Shown here: piece after piece, positions 24,108-35,900 of the stretch
How the letters are laid out: the number at the start of each line of letters is the position of its first letter
Position numbering within the stretch: position 1 is the first letter of the stretch
Source: Aphelocoma coerulescens
Lineage: Eukaryota; Chordata; Aves; Passeriformes; Corvidae
Direction: 5' to 3'
DNA: 64,000 nt
NCBI RefSeq assembly: GCF_041296385.1
Contig: NC_091033.1
Coordinates: 10,682,001-10,746,000 of the forward strand
The notes under the pieces: model-generated
The model's input: the letters and a program-made list of their open reading frames with translations, nothing else
Databases searched by the model: none
What the model was told of the DNA's origin: nothing
Made by a program: the position numbers and the translations under genes

Positions 24108-25071
24108 ATTGCTTCCAAGCAACATATTTTCCACCTCTAATTATCAACTGAAGGAACTCTTCTTTTCTCTGAAGGGGAATTTGGGTCTTCCCCTGGGAGG
24201 TGAATGAGCTGGTCACTCCTTCACAGTGACTCAGTGGCCTCATTGCACACCCAGGGTGGGGTGGCTGTTGCTTGTGGAAAATAAGAGTGGATAGGTCCAG
24301 CAAAAATCCAGACTTTGTCTTCTAAAGAAGCTGTTATTTCTGTCTAGCAGGATAATGTCAGGTATCTTCTGTGGTGGCAAAGCCAGGGGACCCCAACAGA
24401 GGCAACAAGGTCACTGCAGTTAGGGAAGTTATTAGAATTAGTTCATCTTCATTGCTCAGCTGTGCCAGGCATTCAACAAGTAAGTTGAGTCACTTCTCTA
24501 AAGAAATTGCAAATTAAGAAGGTTGGGCACAGGGAAAAACCCTCCAAAAAGAAAATTTCCACTTTACAGGAATTACATCTTCTGATGTAGTCACACAGGC
24601 AGTCGGAAAATTTGTCTACTGTGAGCTTTCTTGCAAAATCTGTGAAATCTCAAGGAAGCGAGAAGAAATGTTCCTTTTTAAAGCCCCAAACCTAACAATA
24701 ATAAAAATAGTTCAACTGGACAATCTGATTTGGTTGAGCAACTGCTTCTGCAACTGTATAATTCCCGAATAAACCCAGTCTCAGCAAAACCTTGGGCAGT
24801 CTCAGGAGCTGGGAAGTGCTGCAATTAAAGGAAATTTACTAAGACATTAATGAACCTGGGGCTGTCCCCTCCCTCACCCACAGCAGCTCCCGAGGCGAGT
24901 GGTGTCAGACCAAGGCATGAATTCTCCTCCTGCACATGCAATCATTGCAACAGCCCAGTTTTATTTTCTGCAGGAGAATGGTATCGCTGGGAGGATCTTT
25001 ACACGAGAATCCTATAGGAGAAAGGAAATCCTGTAGAAGGAAAGGAGGAGAAAATGCTGCTTTATTTATAT

Positions 25072-25144
25072 TTTACTGTTGAGTGTTGGATTAGATGATC
25101 TCCAAAAGTCACTTCCAGTCCCAACCATTCTGTGGTTCTGTGAC
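25072..25144 (+). mobile_element. CR1 LINE 3' end fragment
   Basis: The segment TTGGATTAGATGATCTCCAA … CACTTCCAGTCCCAACCATT … CTGTGGTTCTGTGA is a diverged CR1 3' terminus in plus orientation, about 70 bp long. The terminal ATTCTATG repeats have decayed to ATTCTGTGGTTCTGTG. Confidence 0.85.
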
Positions 25145-26580
25145 TCTTTACCTCCCCAAAGAATTTTAGGGTCACCTGGATTCCTGGGAAGCAGGATTTG
25201 GGGTATGGATGAGAGGAGTGAATTGCAAGTGCTTCCCCCATGTCCCTCTGCTCAAGGACAGTGGATATGAGGAAAAATATGAAGAATCTATCCAGTCTTT
25301 GTGTAAGTGAATCCACCTTCCATGAGGGCAGAGCGGGATCCACAGGGCTCCTGGTATTTTGGGAAAGCACCAGGCAAGTCTTAGCGCCCCTTAACCACGC
25401 ACTTTTGGGATTAAGCAACAACCAGGCATTTTGGGAGTTACCCGCACCCTTCCCGAGGTGGGGGGATTTGCGGGATGACCTGCGGGCATCTCTCAGTTCT
25501 CTTCTCCCCTCGGAATTCCTAACGGGATAAGGATGGCTGCAGCCGAGTTAGCCCAGTCTCACTCTCCCATCTAGTGGTAAAACCAGGAAAAGTGGTGCAG
25601 GCAGAAAAAAAGAAATTTGGCTTTCTGGAGCTTTTGGAGGGGTGTCGTTGTGGGCTCAGTTAAAGCCATAATCCCCACGTTGGGAATGTCACTGAACTGA
25701 TCCAGAGGGACACACAGCAAAGTGCAAAGATGGCTCTGAGTCCTTCTCCAGGTCCAGTGGGGTTTGGGGTGCCCCTACTCCAGGAACGAGCCATGAAGCA
25801 AAGAGGTTTGCACACTGAGGGATACAGCCCGGGAGGAGCAGTCTGGGTGTAAAAGCACGAACTTCTTGGGCAAAACAACCTCCTAAAGCACTCGTGGAGG
25901 GTAGGAGGTGGAAAATTTTACGTCTTCCCACAAATAACCTCTTACCGTCATATAACCACACGTGAGCCCCACAGCTGCCTTCTCAGAAAGGCCACTGTGG
26001 TCCCCCAAAAAGCAGCGGGGGGAACAACCCACAAAGGCTGGTGCATAGGCAAGGTCATCCTCAGGAAATGTGCTGGGGCTGCACTGCTGAGCGTGAGGTG
26101 CAGAGCCCAAAACCTCTGCAGTGCAACAGCCTCTCCGAGGAGGGGATTAGGGGAGGCTGAGGCATGGAAAGGTGGGTTATTCTGAGCTGTAAAGTTGTGT
26201 TTTATTTCAGCCAGACCCACAGAGCTGGAGGGGAAGGGTTTCCCATCTCCCACAAAAATTTGAGATGCTCAAGGTGATTCAGGCAAAAATCCCCACTCTT
26301 TCTATGAGGAACTGGTGCAGAAGCAGCTCAGTGAGGGCCAAACACCCTAGGGATGTTTTTCCCCAGGTAGGGGAGATGCAGGGGCTCAGGTTCTGCAGCC
26401 CTGGATTCAGGAGGCTGAGATTCCCACTCCAGTGTCCACAACTCGGTTCCAGAGACCTGAGATACAGATTGGATGAACCCTTACAGAAGATTTATGTTCT
26501 CATGTCAGACAGAAGATTTGCGGTATTTCCTGGAAGGCTGGATGATGTTTCACTTTCAGCAAATAAGGTCAAAATCACAA

Positions 26581-26597
26581 GGGGGGGGGGGGGGGGG
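26581..26597 (+). repeat. G17 homopolymer
   Basis: Seventeen consecutive G's follow CACAA. Such a tract is unusual outside assembly or sequencing artefacts and can form a quadruplex. Its true length is likely uncertain. Confidence 0.85.
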
Positions 26598-26929
26598 AAG
26601 TAATCTCTCATGGATCAGCTGTTTGCTAACCCCAGAGGTGCAAGGGTTTGTCTCGCATCTCTGTTCATATAAAAACACTTTCCTGGAGCAGCACGCTGCT
26701 AAACGTGGCTTTTCCGAGGGTGTCACCCACACAGTCTGCAGCACAAACAGACTCAGCTGGGAAAAGATAACTCAGAGGAGTACGGGATTCACACCTACAC
26801 TACCAGATTATAAAAAGGAAACAAAAAGGGAAAGGTACTGGGCAGGTTTGGAAGGGTAAAAAGGAAAAGATTGGTCCTGTAAAAAGGAAATCGGCAGGAG
26901 GTTCCTCAAGCAGCATCCCCATGATGCCA

Positions 26930-27240
26930 GAGAAGGATGCGGGTGGGATCCAGCATCAGAGGCAGCCGGCGATGGGGCCGGGGCACCTCGGGGGATGCCC
27001 GAGGCAGTGCTGGGCTGTGCTGGTGGGACGGGACCGCGCTGGGCTGTGCGCGGTGCAGGGGGAGCGGGCGGAGGGTGCTGGCCCCGGCTCTGCTGGCCCC
27101 GGCTCTGCTGGCCCCGGCTCTGCTGGCCCCGGCTCAGCCGCCGCACCGCTCGGATCCCGGCGTGTCGGGAGAGGGCAGCCTTGGCCACGGGCGGGTGAGG
27201 GACGGAGGATCCGCACCCCACCGGCCCAGCACCGCCCAGG
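26930..27240. promoter_or_regulatory. Orphan CpG island
   Basis: This 310-bp block has high CpG density (GGCGATGGGGCCGGGGC, GGGACGGGACCGCGC, GCCGCCGCACCGCTCGG, GGCGTGTCGGGAG). Flanking DNA is ordinary on both sides. A plausible plus-strand donor (GGCG|GGTGAGG-like, GT at 27195) lies near its right end. No coding exon was recognised. It may be the promoter of an unannotated non-coding RNA, or a distal island. It encloses the 15-bp minisatellite. Confidence 0.5.
27077..27136. repeat. 15-bp GC-rich minisatellite, four copies
   Basis: There are four contiguous copies of GCTGGCCCCGGCTCT; the last ends in A instead of T. The unit length is a multiple of three, so all frames stay open and give PALLA-type (plus) or GPAEP-type (minus) repeat peptides. 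This explains the open frames here without implying a protein. Confidence 0.95.
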
Positions 27241-27633
27241 AAAAGCTTAAAGGAGAGCGTTTAAGTGCCCAGTGTGGAAAGGGGGCTTGTTCCGATGAAA
27301 CATGAAGCCACTGGCTCTGCCGGGAGTCAAGCATCGTCCCATCTGCATCCTCGAGGATGTCCCAGGACGTGATCCACACGTCCTTATGGGGGGATGAAAG
27401 CACGCCTGGACCAAGGCTCACCGTGACCTGCTGCTCTCAAATCTCCTCTCCACCAGACTTGTAGACATAAATTATGTTTCCCTTCTTCACTGCAGACCAC
27501 CAGGCTTATCCATGTGGCTGCAACAGCACCACGTGTGCCACAGCCTGGGGACCCACCTGGGACATCCTGGACTTGCAGCTCCAGTGACTCACCCGCAAAC
27601 CCTCCCTGGAAATCGTGTTCCCTGCTACAGCAC

Positions 27634-27641
27634 AAAAAAAA

Positions 27642-27673
<32 letters not shown>

Positions 27674-27685
27674 AGAAAAAAAAAA
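27634..27685 (+). repeat. A-rich tract (poly(A)-like, 52 bp)
   Basis: Runs of 27, 13 and 10 A are interrupted by single G's. It could be the tail of a retroposed sequence, but no AATAAA precedes it within 30 bases and the upstream sequence is not recognised as a retrocopy. Avian CR1 elements do not use poly(A) tails. Confidence 0.9.
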
Positions 27686-29839
27686 CAACAGGAAGAAGTT
27701 AATGAAAAGGCAAGCTGGAAACGTGGAAGCACAGTTAATGCTACTGCTGTGATGCTTCATTTGAGCTGCAAAGAGAAGATAAAGTTCTGCCTCCCACCAG
27801 AGATGTCACTGGGGAAAATGATTCCTTCCTTCTCTAAATGGCATCGCATTGTTTCTTCTCTGCAGCTTGCTGCCAGCTTGGTGTCACAGCCTGTTTTTCC
27901 AGGGCAGTAATCCGGTTAACCGACAGTAGTGGTGCCCTCCATCCCATCTCCCCGCCACCCTCCCAGACAAGATCACTACAAAAGATATTCAAAAATAGAT
28001 TCACCTAGGAAAGAAGAATAAATAAGGGCTGCTCTTCGCATGTGAATAGCTAATGAAGACCCACTTAGCAGTCTCGGCAGACTCATCAGCATCGGCGGCT
28101 GAGCCTTGATTGTGTGTCTGCAGCTCCGTTCCTCTGCTCATTAGACCCAGGTCAAACGAAACACACACAAACCGTGGCAGAAATGCTAAGAACCAATGGA
28201 GATGGGCATAGTGGAGACCCATTCCAACTGGAAAATTGCAGGTTAGGAATTTTTATTGCCTGTTACATGGAGCTGTTTCATCCAGCACCCAGGGGTAGGT
28301 CACTTCTAATCCCCAAGGGTGAGATCCAGCCTGTCACAATGTCCCACACCTCTCATTGACCTGGACAGTCCTGCATGGGGAGCACTGGGGCACATTTTGG
28401 GGTTGTTCAGGATCCAGTCTGCTGGTACTGCCCAAAGAGCTGCACCAACTTGGGTACAAAGGCAGCAGGTGAGGGTTGAAGGGGTGACACCTCTGCTTGG
28501 CACCCATCTCCTGGAGCAGCTCTGCCACCCTTGTTGATCACTGCACTGCTCTCCTCTGCCAGAAAAGACTTGTCCCTCTCAGCATGAGATGTTTCAACCA
28601 GCTGTAGAGTCCTGTGGAACTATAGTGAATACCATACATAAATAGACGAGGAGCTCTATGAATACAGGGAATCTTCTAACGGGATTTTCTTCTTAAACAC
28701 CGTAGGACACTGATTTCTCTCTTTCCTGAAGCCAAACCTGGTGGGCTCAGGCACTGCAAGCTGAAGTTAGTCTTAATACTACATTTGCTAATAACCTGGG
28801 AAAAAAGAAAGGGAACAAAAAAAAGTAAGAAAGAGCAAGGCAGCCAGATCCTGCCTCACCCTGTCTTGATTGTCTGTCACTGAATTGTGGTGAGGTATAA
28901 GATGGGAGAGGGATGCAGAGGTGTGAAGTACCATTGCCAGAGGATTCTGCTGCAGTCTGGATTATGTTGGTGTAAAACCTGCTCTGTTCTACTTGTCTGT
29001 GCTCTGAGACCTCCCTGACAGTGATTACTCACAGAAACATTCCATCTTCACTCCTCTCTGTTCCTAACCTAACAAACCATCCTTTTCTCACCAGTTCTGG
29101 GTCAGAGGAAAATGTTGTTATTAGGTTACCTCTATTTTATGGTCTCTTAATTATTTCCACCTCTGTGATTACACTAATTAGCTAACTGGTTTCTAATGGC
29201 TGTACAGTAGCTTGCATTACACTTTCATTAATCACAGCCTTAGCCAGCCTAGTTAAGAGTCCCTGATTTTTTGCATTATGATTTGAAATTATTAAATGCA
29301 AAAGTAATCTGAAGGGGAGAAAGGAGTCAATAGGAATAGACACCACCTTCTCCAGCAGCTTGGCAAAGAGCCTCTGATATATTTAGAAATGTTATGATTC
29401 ACAAGAACCCGCCAACCATTTACTTAGTATCTATAAAAGTAAAGAAAAAAGGTAAGTCTGAAGTTTTCAGTCACAACTGTTAAAGGCTCCTTCTCACTTT
29501 CTTTGATTCGAGGCAGTTGACTGACACATTCAAATGGGATCAAAAATAAAACAACTGACAACACATCTCCTCCATCCTGATGGCTGTGACCAAGCACTCG
29601 CTGCAGCTACACCCAGGACGAAACAGAAATGAAAATCAAAGAGGAGGCTGAGTTTTTGCTGCTGGAAAAACATTACTCTGACAGCTCTCAAGACCTTCCT
29701 ATAAATCCTTGCCTAGGGAGATTATTTGATGTGCTAAAGGACATCTTAAAATAATCAAAATTAAGAACAAAGCATCTCACACTGGATAGCTTAAATACCT
29801 GCAGAGGGAATGTTCATCATTGGTTATGATGGAAAGTCA

Positions 29840-29960
29840 GAATAACAATAAAAATAATAATAATAATCAAATAATATTTTTATTTTTATTATTGTTATTG
29901 ACACCTACGTAGCAGGAGAAGTTCAAAAGGCTGTACAAACACCAGTAAATTAATTCTGCC
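29840..29960 (+). repeat. AAT/ATT-rich segment followed by an old SINE-like piece
   Basis: AATAATAATAATAATCAAAT and TTTTATTATTGTTATTG lead into GACACCTACGTAGCAGGAGA and GGCTGTACAAACACC. The ATT-repeat plus 'caccta…gctgtacaaacac' layout resembles the tail region of ancient amniote SINE/LINE repeats (recalled, not searched). Boundaries are uncertain. Confidence 0.35.
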
Positions 29961-32900
29961 AACCTGCTGCATGTCAGGCACCCAGTTCAGTGAGGTGCTT
30001 AACTGCAGCACAGTTTTAGTGAGCACTAAGTCAAATGCTTTTAGAAGGTGGGACAAGGGTGATGATGCTCTTGCCTGCCAGGGTGTCTTTGACAGGGAGG
30101 TGGAGGCAGAGAACCTTCATTTCCTGAAAATAAGAGGCTGAAGAGGCCCCATGACAAGCAAACCTTTAAATAGGAAAAAAAGTAACAATAATACTGAGCA
30201 AAATATTGCTTCAGGGAAAAATTTCTGCTTGGTTTTAGCACAGATGTTGATATTGCACACTCAGAAATGGATGTGTAGAAGCACGTTATTAGATGGTGCA
30301 CAAAGAAGAGAGCTGGATTTGCAAGGGAGGAACTAAAGCATTTAAAAATTAAAAGACATTTAAAAAATGCCTCCTGAAAGGCATCTTTTCTCTGAAGGAG
30401 AAGTTATGAGTAGAGAGACTGAGCTTCCCCAAATCACAGAGTCTTAAAGTCAGAGCCTGTCAAGCAATTTTCCAACACTTTGCTTCAAGAAAAGGGAGCT
30501 CTGGTGGGAACTGCCGCCTCTGCAGATCCCCTGAGGGCTCCTCTGCGCGTGGAAAGGCTGTGCCAGGCTCAGCTCCCAAAGCCAGCCTGGGTGGGAACTC
30601 CTGCATCACCTAACCTGCAAATGTGCGTTCATGTGCTCAAGAACACACCTGGAGCAGGGATCTGCACCGGGCCAAATTTCCCCAGGGCAGGCCTGTCCCA
30701 GACACCCATCCAGCCTGATGCCTGCACCTCTGTGTGTGAACTCCAAACAGGTTATCCAGGCAGCACCCTCACTACCTCCCAGGAAGATCCCACAAAGCAG
30801 AAGGGCACTCTTTTCAATTAATGAATGTAATTTCAAACTCCACATCCCTCGGGAGGAGGGAATCCTGAGCCCTGTGGACCGAGGGAGTCTCCAGCTGAAG
30901 CAGAGCGCAGCATTTTGGGCCTTGTGCATGCGAAGGTGGCACAAAGCAAGGCTGGCACACAAAGGTGATGGCTCTGCACTTTGCACATTCCCTCTGTGCA
31001 CCGGGCTGGGATTTTTCATTTCATCCATAATTCATGGTTTGCTGCAGCGACTCCACAGAGGCAGCACAGGACCTCAGCCCCGCTGATAACAAGGGAAAGG
31101 CAGAGTTGCTTTTGTTGCCAGACTGCAAACTGTAGAGCTCGGGTCCAGCTGGCCCATCACTCCATCCCAATTAACCTGCAGGCAGAGGTGTGAGCAGACA
31201 GTGACACAAGGGCTATTTGCCCCTATAGATAAGTGGCTTCAAGTGGCCACTGCCAGCCCCACACGAGCCCGCGCTGACCCCGCCGTGTGGGCTGTTTGTA
31301 GCCAGGGCAGGCTGTGCCCAGCACAGCACAGGGCTGCTGCTCCTCCAGCCCTGCACCTTTGTAACACGTGTACATGTGATCGCTAACCCAGCTCGGTGTT
31401 TGATGCCCCCGCACTGCTAAATTTTGGGGCCAGGCTGCTTTTCTTTTTCACCTGGCCCCAGCAGTGCTGAAAGGTGCCAGTCGTTGCTGTCCCTGTGCAC
31501 AGGGAGGTCACCGTGCCACTCCGGCTGTGTCGCACACGCAAAGCAGCCCATGCTCCCTCCCACGGCTATAAACCTTCCTCCTCCAGCCCCGCTGCCTTTC
31601 CTCTCCATAACACACAGACCAAAAAACCCGGTTTGTCAGAAGCGAAAGTGTTTGGGGAGATTAAAATGTAAATGTTGCACTTGGCTTTTCAAAGGGGGTT
31701 TGATATTTTACTTGTGACTCTGCAAGGAAATAGATTTTTGATAACTCTGCGGAACTGCTGCTGCCCAGCTACTGCTGCAAACAGCCAAGACCTTAATAAA
31801 TAAATTCTCTGTCAGGCAGCTCTGAAAACCAGCTTGCTGGTGGTTTGGAGAAATACTGGGAATTTCAAAGCAGTCTTGCACAAGGAGATCTGTAATTACA
31901 GCAGCCTCTCCTACACTGCCTGGGCTTGGGTGGAGAGGGGGAATGCACAGTGTCCTCCTTGACAGTGCTGGCAATAAACACTATATATTATTTTCTACTA
32001 CGTTTATTAACTTGAAAATATGGGGAAAGGGCCATGTCAGGTGTCATGCTTTGCACTAGATATCACCCATGGATGGGACATTAAAAGAGAATGTGAAAAT
32101 AATTCAGACAGGATTCCTGCCTGGCTTGGCTCTGGTTTGCAATCTCATCTCCTTGGAAAACCTGCAAAAAGGTCTGCCTGAACCCAAAACTAGGTCCTTC
32201 CTGAGGCAATTTTTTTCCTTAACTTTGTGTGATGGATCCAGGTCTCTTTTCTCTGACTCTCTGAGTCTGCAGAACCTTGCACTGTCCCCAGCACCCAGCT
32301 CCATGCTGACAGACACGTGACACCGTGGCCTGTGCATTATCCAGGCACCTTGTTGATCCAGACTGCTGTAAACACTGGGGAAATTCAGGGAAAAAGTAAT
32401 TAAAAGACGTTTGCTGACTTTCTGCTGACCACCAAAGCTCTTGTCCCCCCACCAGTGTGACCAGAACTGAGCTGCTGGGATTTTTGCAGCCCCAGTTGGG
32501 ACACATTTAAATAGTTGAACCTCAGTATAAAAAGTTCTTGGCACAAGGCTCTAAGTGGAAAACTATGACCACATAAATATGCACAGCTTTGTTACCAAAA
32601 AGCTTGATGAGTTTAAATTAACCTTTCTTCCATAATGCATGTAATAACCTGAATTTGACCATTGCACAAGTAGACCAGCAGTACTTGGAAATGATCAGCA
32701 AGGCAAGAATCACTCACAGCATTAATCTGGAAAATAATTTCAAACAATTGAGATCTATATGAAAATGAACAGACCACACATTAATAGAGCTTGAGCCTGC
32801 TCTGTAAACTCAGCTACTCACTTTTTATCCCTTAAGTAAACTAGGAAGAGTAATGTATTTATAGCCTCTTGACGTAAGTAGCCTCAGTGAAATATTGTAT

Positions 32901-35900
32901 GTAATAAATATTCTGCCATCCCTGGGAGCCTACAGGACAAAGCGGTACCAAGGTACTGCAAAGGCAAACTGTATGTGGCTAACGAGTCTTGGTGAGCTGC
33001 CAGCCAGCTGAAAACACTGAAATGAGAGAAAGCAATGAAAATATAGACTTTATTAATATAGGAGTGAGTTTTATTAACACAACCGCAATGCAAGGTCAGT
33101 GGGTAAAGATTTTTCCCTTTCAGCTTTGCAGGGCACCTTTAATCATTGCTTTCAACCATCACCTTGGAGTTTGGTCAGCTTTATGCCAATGTTTTGTTGT
33201 TTGTCAATCATTTTCTCCACTGGTTTTCCCCCCCTTTCCTTGCTGATGCAAAAATCATAAGATCTTGGCCCTTTTTCCCTACCCCGTGCTGCCAGCATTG
33301 CTTTTTACCCAATTACAAATTACACAGTGCATCTGCATTAAACCAAAATGTGTTCATCACTAATTTTAAATAAGGATGTCATTTGTAAATGCTTTATTCA
33401 TAATTAATGGAATTATTACTGGGTGCAGCCACATTCTTCATCCATGTACTGTAAGATATGTTGTAAAGTGCATTAGTAAAAAGCTTTATAGATGAGGATA
33501 TGACAACCCGACTGTGAAGCACATTACGTGATGTACTGTGGCTATTGTTGTAACAATCTTCATACAAGATTTGAAGCTATCAGTAAGCCAGGGGCTGATT
33601 GATAGTGTAAATGTTAATAATTAATAATAGGATAATGTTGATAGCTGTGATTCTATGATGAGTATGGATTTTTTTAGTCAGTATTATGCTAATATGCATT
33701 ATTCACTGAATCATAAAATCACATTAGAGATGAGAAGGTCCCTCTGGCTTTCTCCATTCATATCACTGATGAGTCAATGCTGCTCCTTCCTAACATTTCC
33801 AAAGCAGCTTTTTACCTCTGCCTTTCTGCATGAAATCTCTAAGTTAAGAAGTATATTTTAAAACAAATTTAGAGCCCTGAGTGTGTGCTTACCAAAGTGA
33901 TGTGTAAAGTCACGGCCTTCAGGAGAGGAGTACAACAAGCTGCCTGCTCTTGGCATGGGGGACAGAGGACATGAGGGACCCTCCACTTTGTTTACAAGAA
34001 AATAGTTTAAAATGAAGGAATTTCCACTGCAATTCCTTTCACTTTGGCACTTGAATCCTCCAGCAAGTTGAAACGATCAGGGACACGTACCTTGTGCAGT
34101 GGCTACAGGAAGGTCCTTGGGCTGATGAGCAACAGGTAACACAGGTGGGACGTGAAGAAGGAGACACAGAAGAGAGAAGCAGAGAGCTGTAAAGTGGCTC
34201 AATAGTGATGTCATTTTTTTTTTCAGCTGAAATGATCTTTTTTTATATCCACTAGACAGGACGAAAACAGGCATTATGTCATGCGGGGGGAAGTGAATGT
34301 CGGTTTGCTGCCGGGCACAGACTCCTCAGAGGTTGTGAAATGCCAAGAGCACTCTCCAAATCAGGATTTAGAAATGGATATGGTGTAATGGTCCCGGGGA
34401 CGTGCTGGATTCCAAGGTTCCCAGCAGGGAAATCTCCCCTTCTCCACCCAGCAGGATTGTCTCCATCGCCCGTCTCACGGCCGCCCTCGCAGGACCAGAG
34501 ATATAATTTTGCCTTCTCCAGTTTCAAAGCCTGAGATTCAGGAGAGCTCCTTCCTGGTACTCAGCTGGTTGTAGATAACCTAAGCCAAAGGCATCAGATA
34601 CGCTGAGCTCACTGGCATTTTCCTGCTGGCATGGTGTCCGACAGGGAAGGGTGTGCTCCACGCACCCCCTTAATGACATTTTAATTCCTTAAATTGTGCT
34701 AACACCCACCCGGTTCTCTGGCAGTGCAGGAACACAGCTTATGGACTAGTGTGAGAGCCATGCTCAGGGAGAGAGGAAGTGCTTGTTAGTGCAGGAATTC
34801 TCTTATTAAGGAAATTATTATTGGTAGCTTTTTCTTAGAGAGATGAGAGTGCTCAGAGCTGATCACTGATTGCCTTTCCCATCCCTGCTCCTTCCCCACC
34901 TCTTGGACTTTGTGTTTGGCTTTTCAACGTTTTTATTTCAGATAAATCTGCAAGCGCATTTCCAGGTGGATGTCACCAGGATCCACTTCCTCCCAGCCCA
35001 CAGACAGTCTGTCTCTTATCTCACTTACATTAGTATCAATTATTTACAGCAGGAATGCTAAATCATGAAAACCAAGTTGCAGCAAAGCTCTGCCTTGGCT
35101 GAGTACCCCACCCTGGTTGCAGCTTCCCAAGCCCCTGTGCTATTGGTATTTGGCTTTGCAGAGCAACAGCCGTGAATTTCTTTCCCTTTCAGAGCTGCAG
35201 AGAAGAGCAGTGCCTGGGCACCCAGAGCCCATGTTCTTCACGGAGATAAAAATCATGAGGGAGTGCATTGGGCAGCTTGTCTGTAGGGAAAGCTCTTCCA
35301 TGGTCGCTAGGCTTTGCAGCAGCACAGTGCTTGCCAGAAGGTTTCTTTTGCTTTTTCTTTTCCCTCCTTCCACAGAGGCTTCATGACACTGGAAAGTAAC
35401 ATCTGGGTGAAGGACCATCTCCAATCCATGGGTGATGGAGCTGACTCCCCAAAGCAGGGTGCAGTCAGCCTGCCTGTGGCTCACCACCCCTTTGTGGCAC
35501 CACACAAAAGTTGTTGCCATTTCCCTCCTTCTTCTTCTCCTTCCCCTGGGTATAATCTCCCTTCTGGGAGCCCATAATCTGAGGAGAAGAAGCTCTTTCC
35601 CCATGAGGTTTGAATGAGGCTCTCACATGCAGTCACTGATGAGTTTCTTAAATCACTGAGTGCATAAAGGCTTTTTTAAAATTTTCAATGAATAGTATTT
35701 AAACATGACTAACTAAATTTTCCAATAAATAGGGGTATTATATGCCTTAGGACAGTATAAATACAAGTGTCTGGGCTCTCTTCATGTCTTTACTCTTTGG
35801 ATACAGAACAGCAGAAGTGCTTTGCTTCTGTTGGGAAGTTCACCACTGAGATGACGCTTCCACTCTTGACCTTGGATGAGTGCCTACGTTTGAATTTCCA

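Larger units (their letters stand above)
18421..26930. other. Upstream flank of SLCO4A1: no gene recognised
   Basis: This 8.5-kb stretch has no recognised gene. It contains AT-rich blocks at about 20520-20700 and 21120-21300, a T25 tract at 24083-24107, a CR1 end at 25072-25144 and a G17 tract at 26581-26597. The longest frames are short and without similarity. AATAAA-type hexamers occur but without other evidence of transcripts. Confidence 0.5.

Noticed and set aside
26808..27305. Several open frames on both strands of the orphan CpG island, some with GPAEP-type repeats
   Set aside because: They are explained by high GC and a minisatellite with a unit of 15 bases, which leaves every frame open.
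28593..28607. TTCAACCAGCTGTAG identical to the 3' part of miR-133a and following bases
   Set aside because: The seed and 5' half of the mature microRNA are absent (GAGATG instead of the TTTGGTCCCC side), and there is no complementary arm to form a precursor hairpin. The match is probably chance, despite the suggestive synteny.
33704..33750. TGAATCATAAAATCACATTAG … GAAGGTCCCTCTGG, similar to a reversed CR1 end
   Set aside because: Too short and diverged to separate from chance; the flanks do not continue a CR1.
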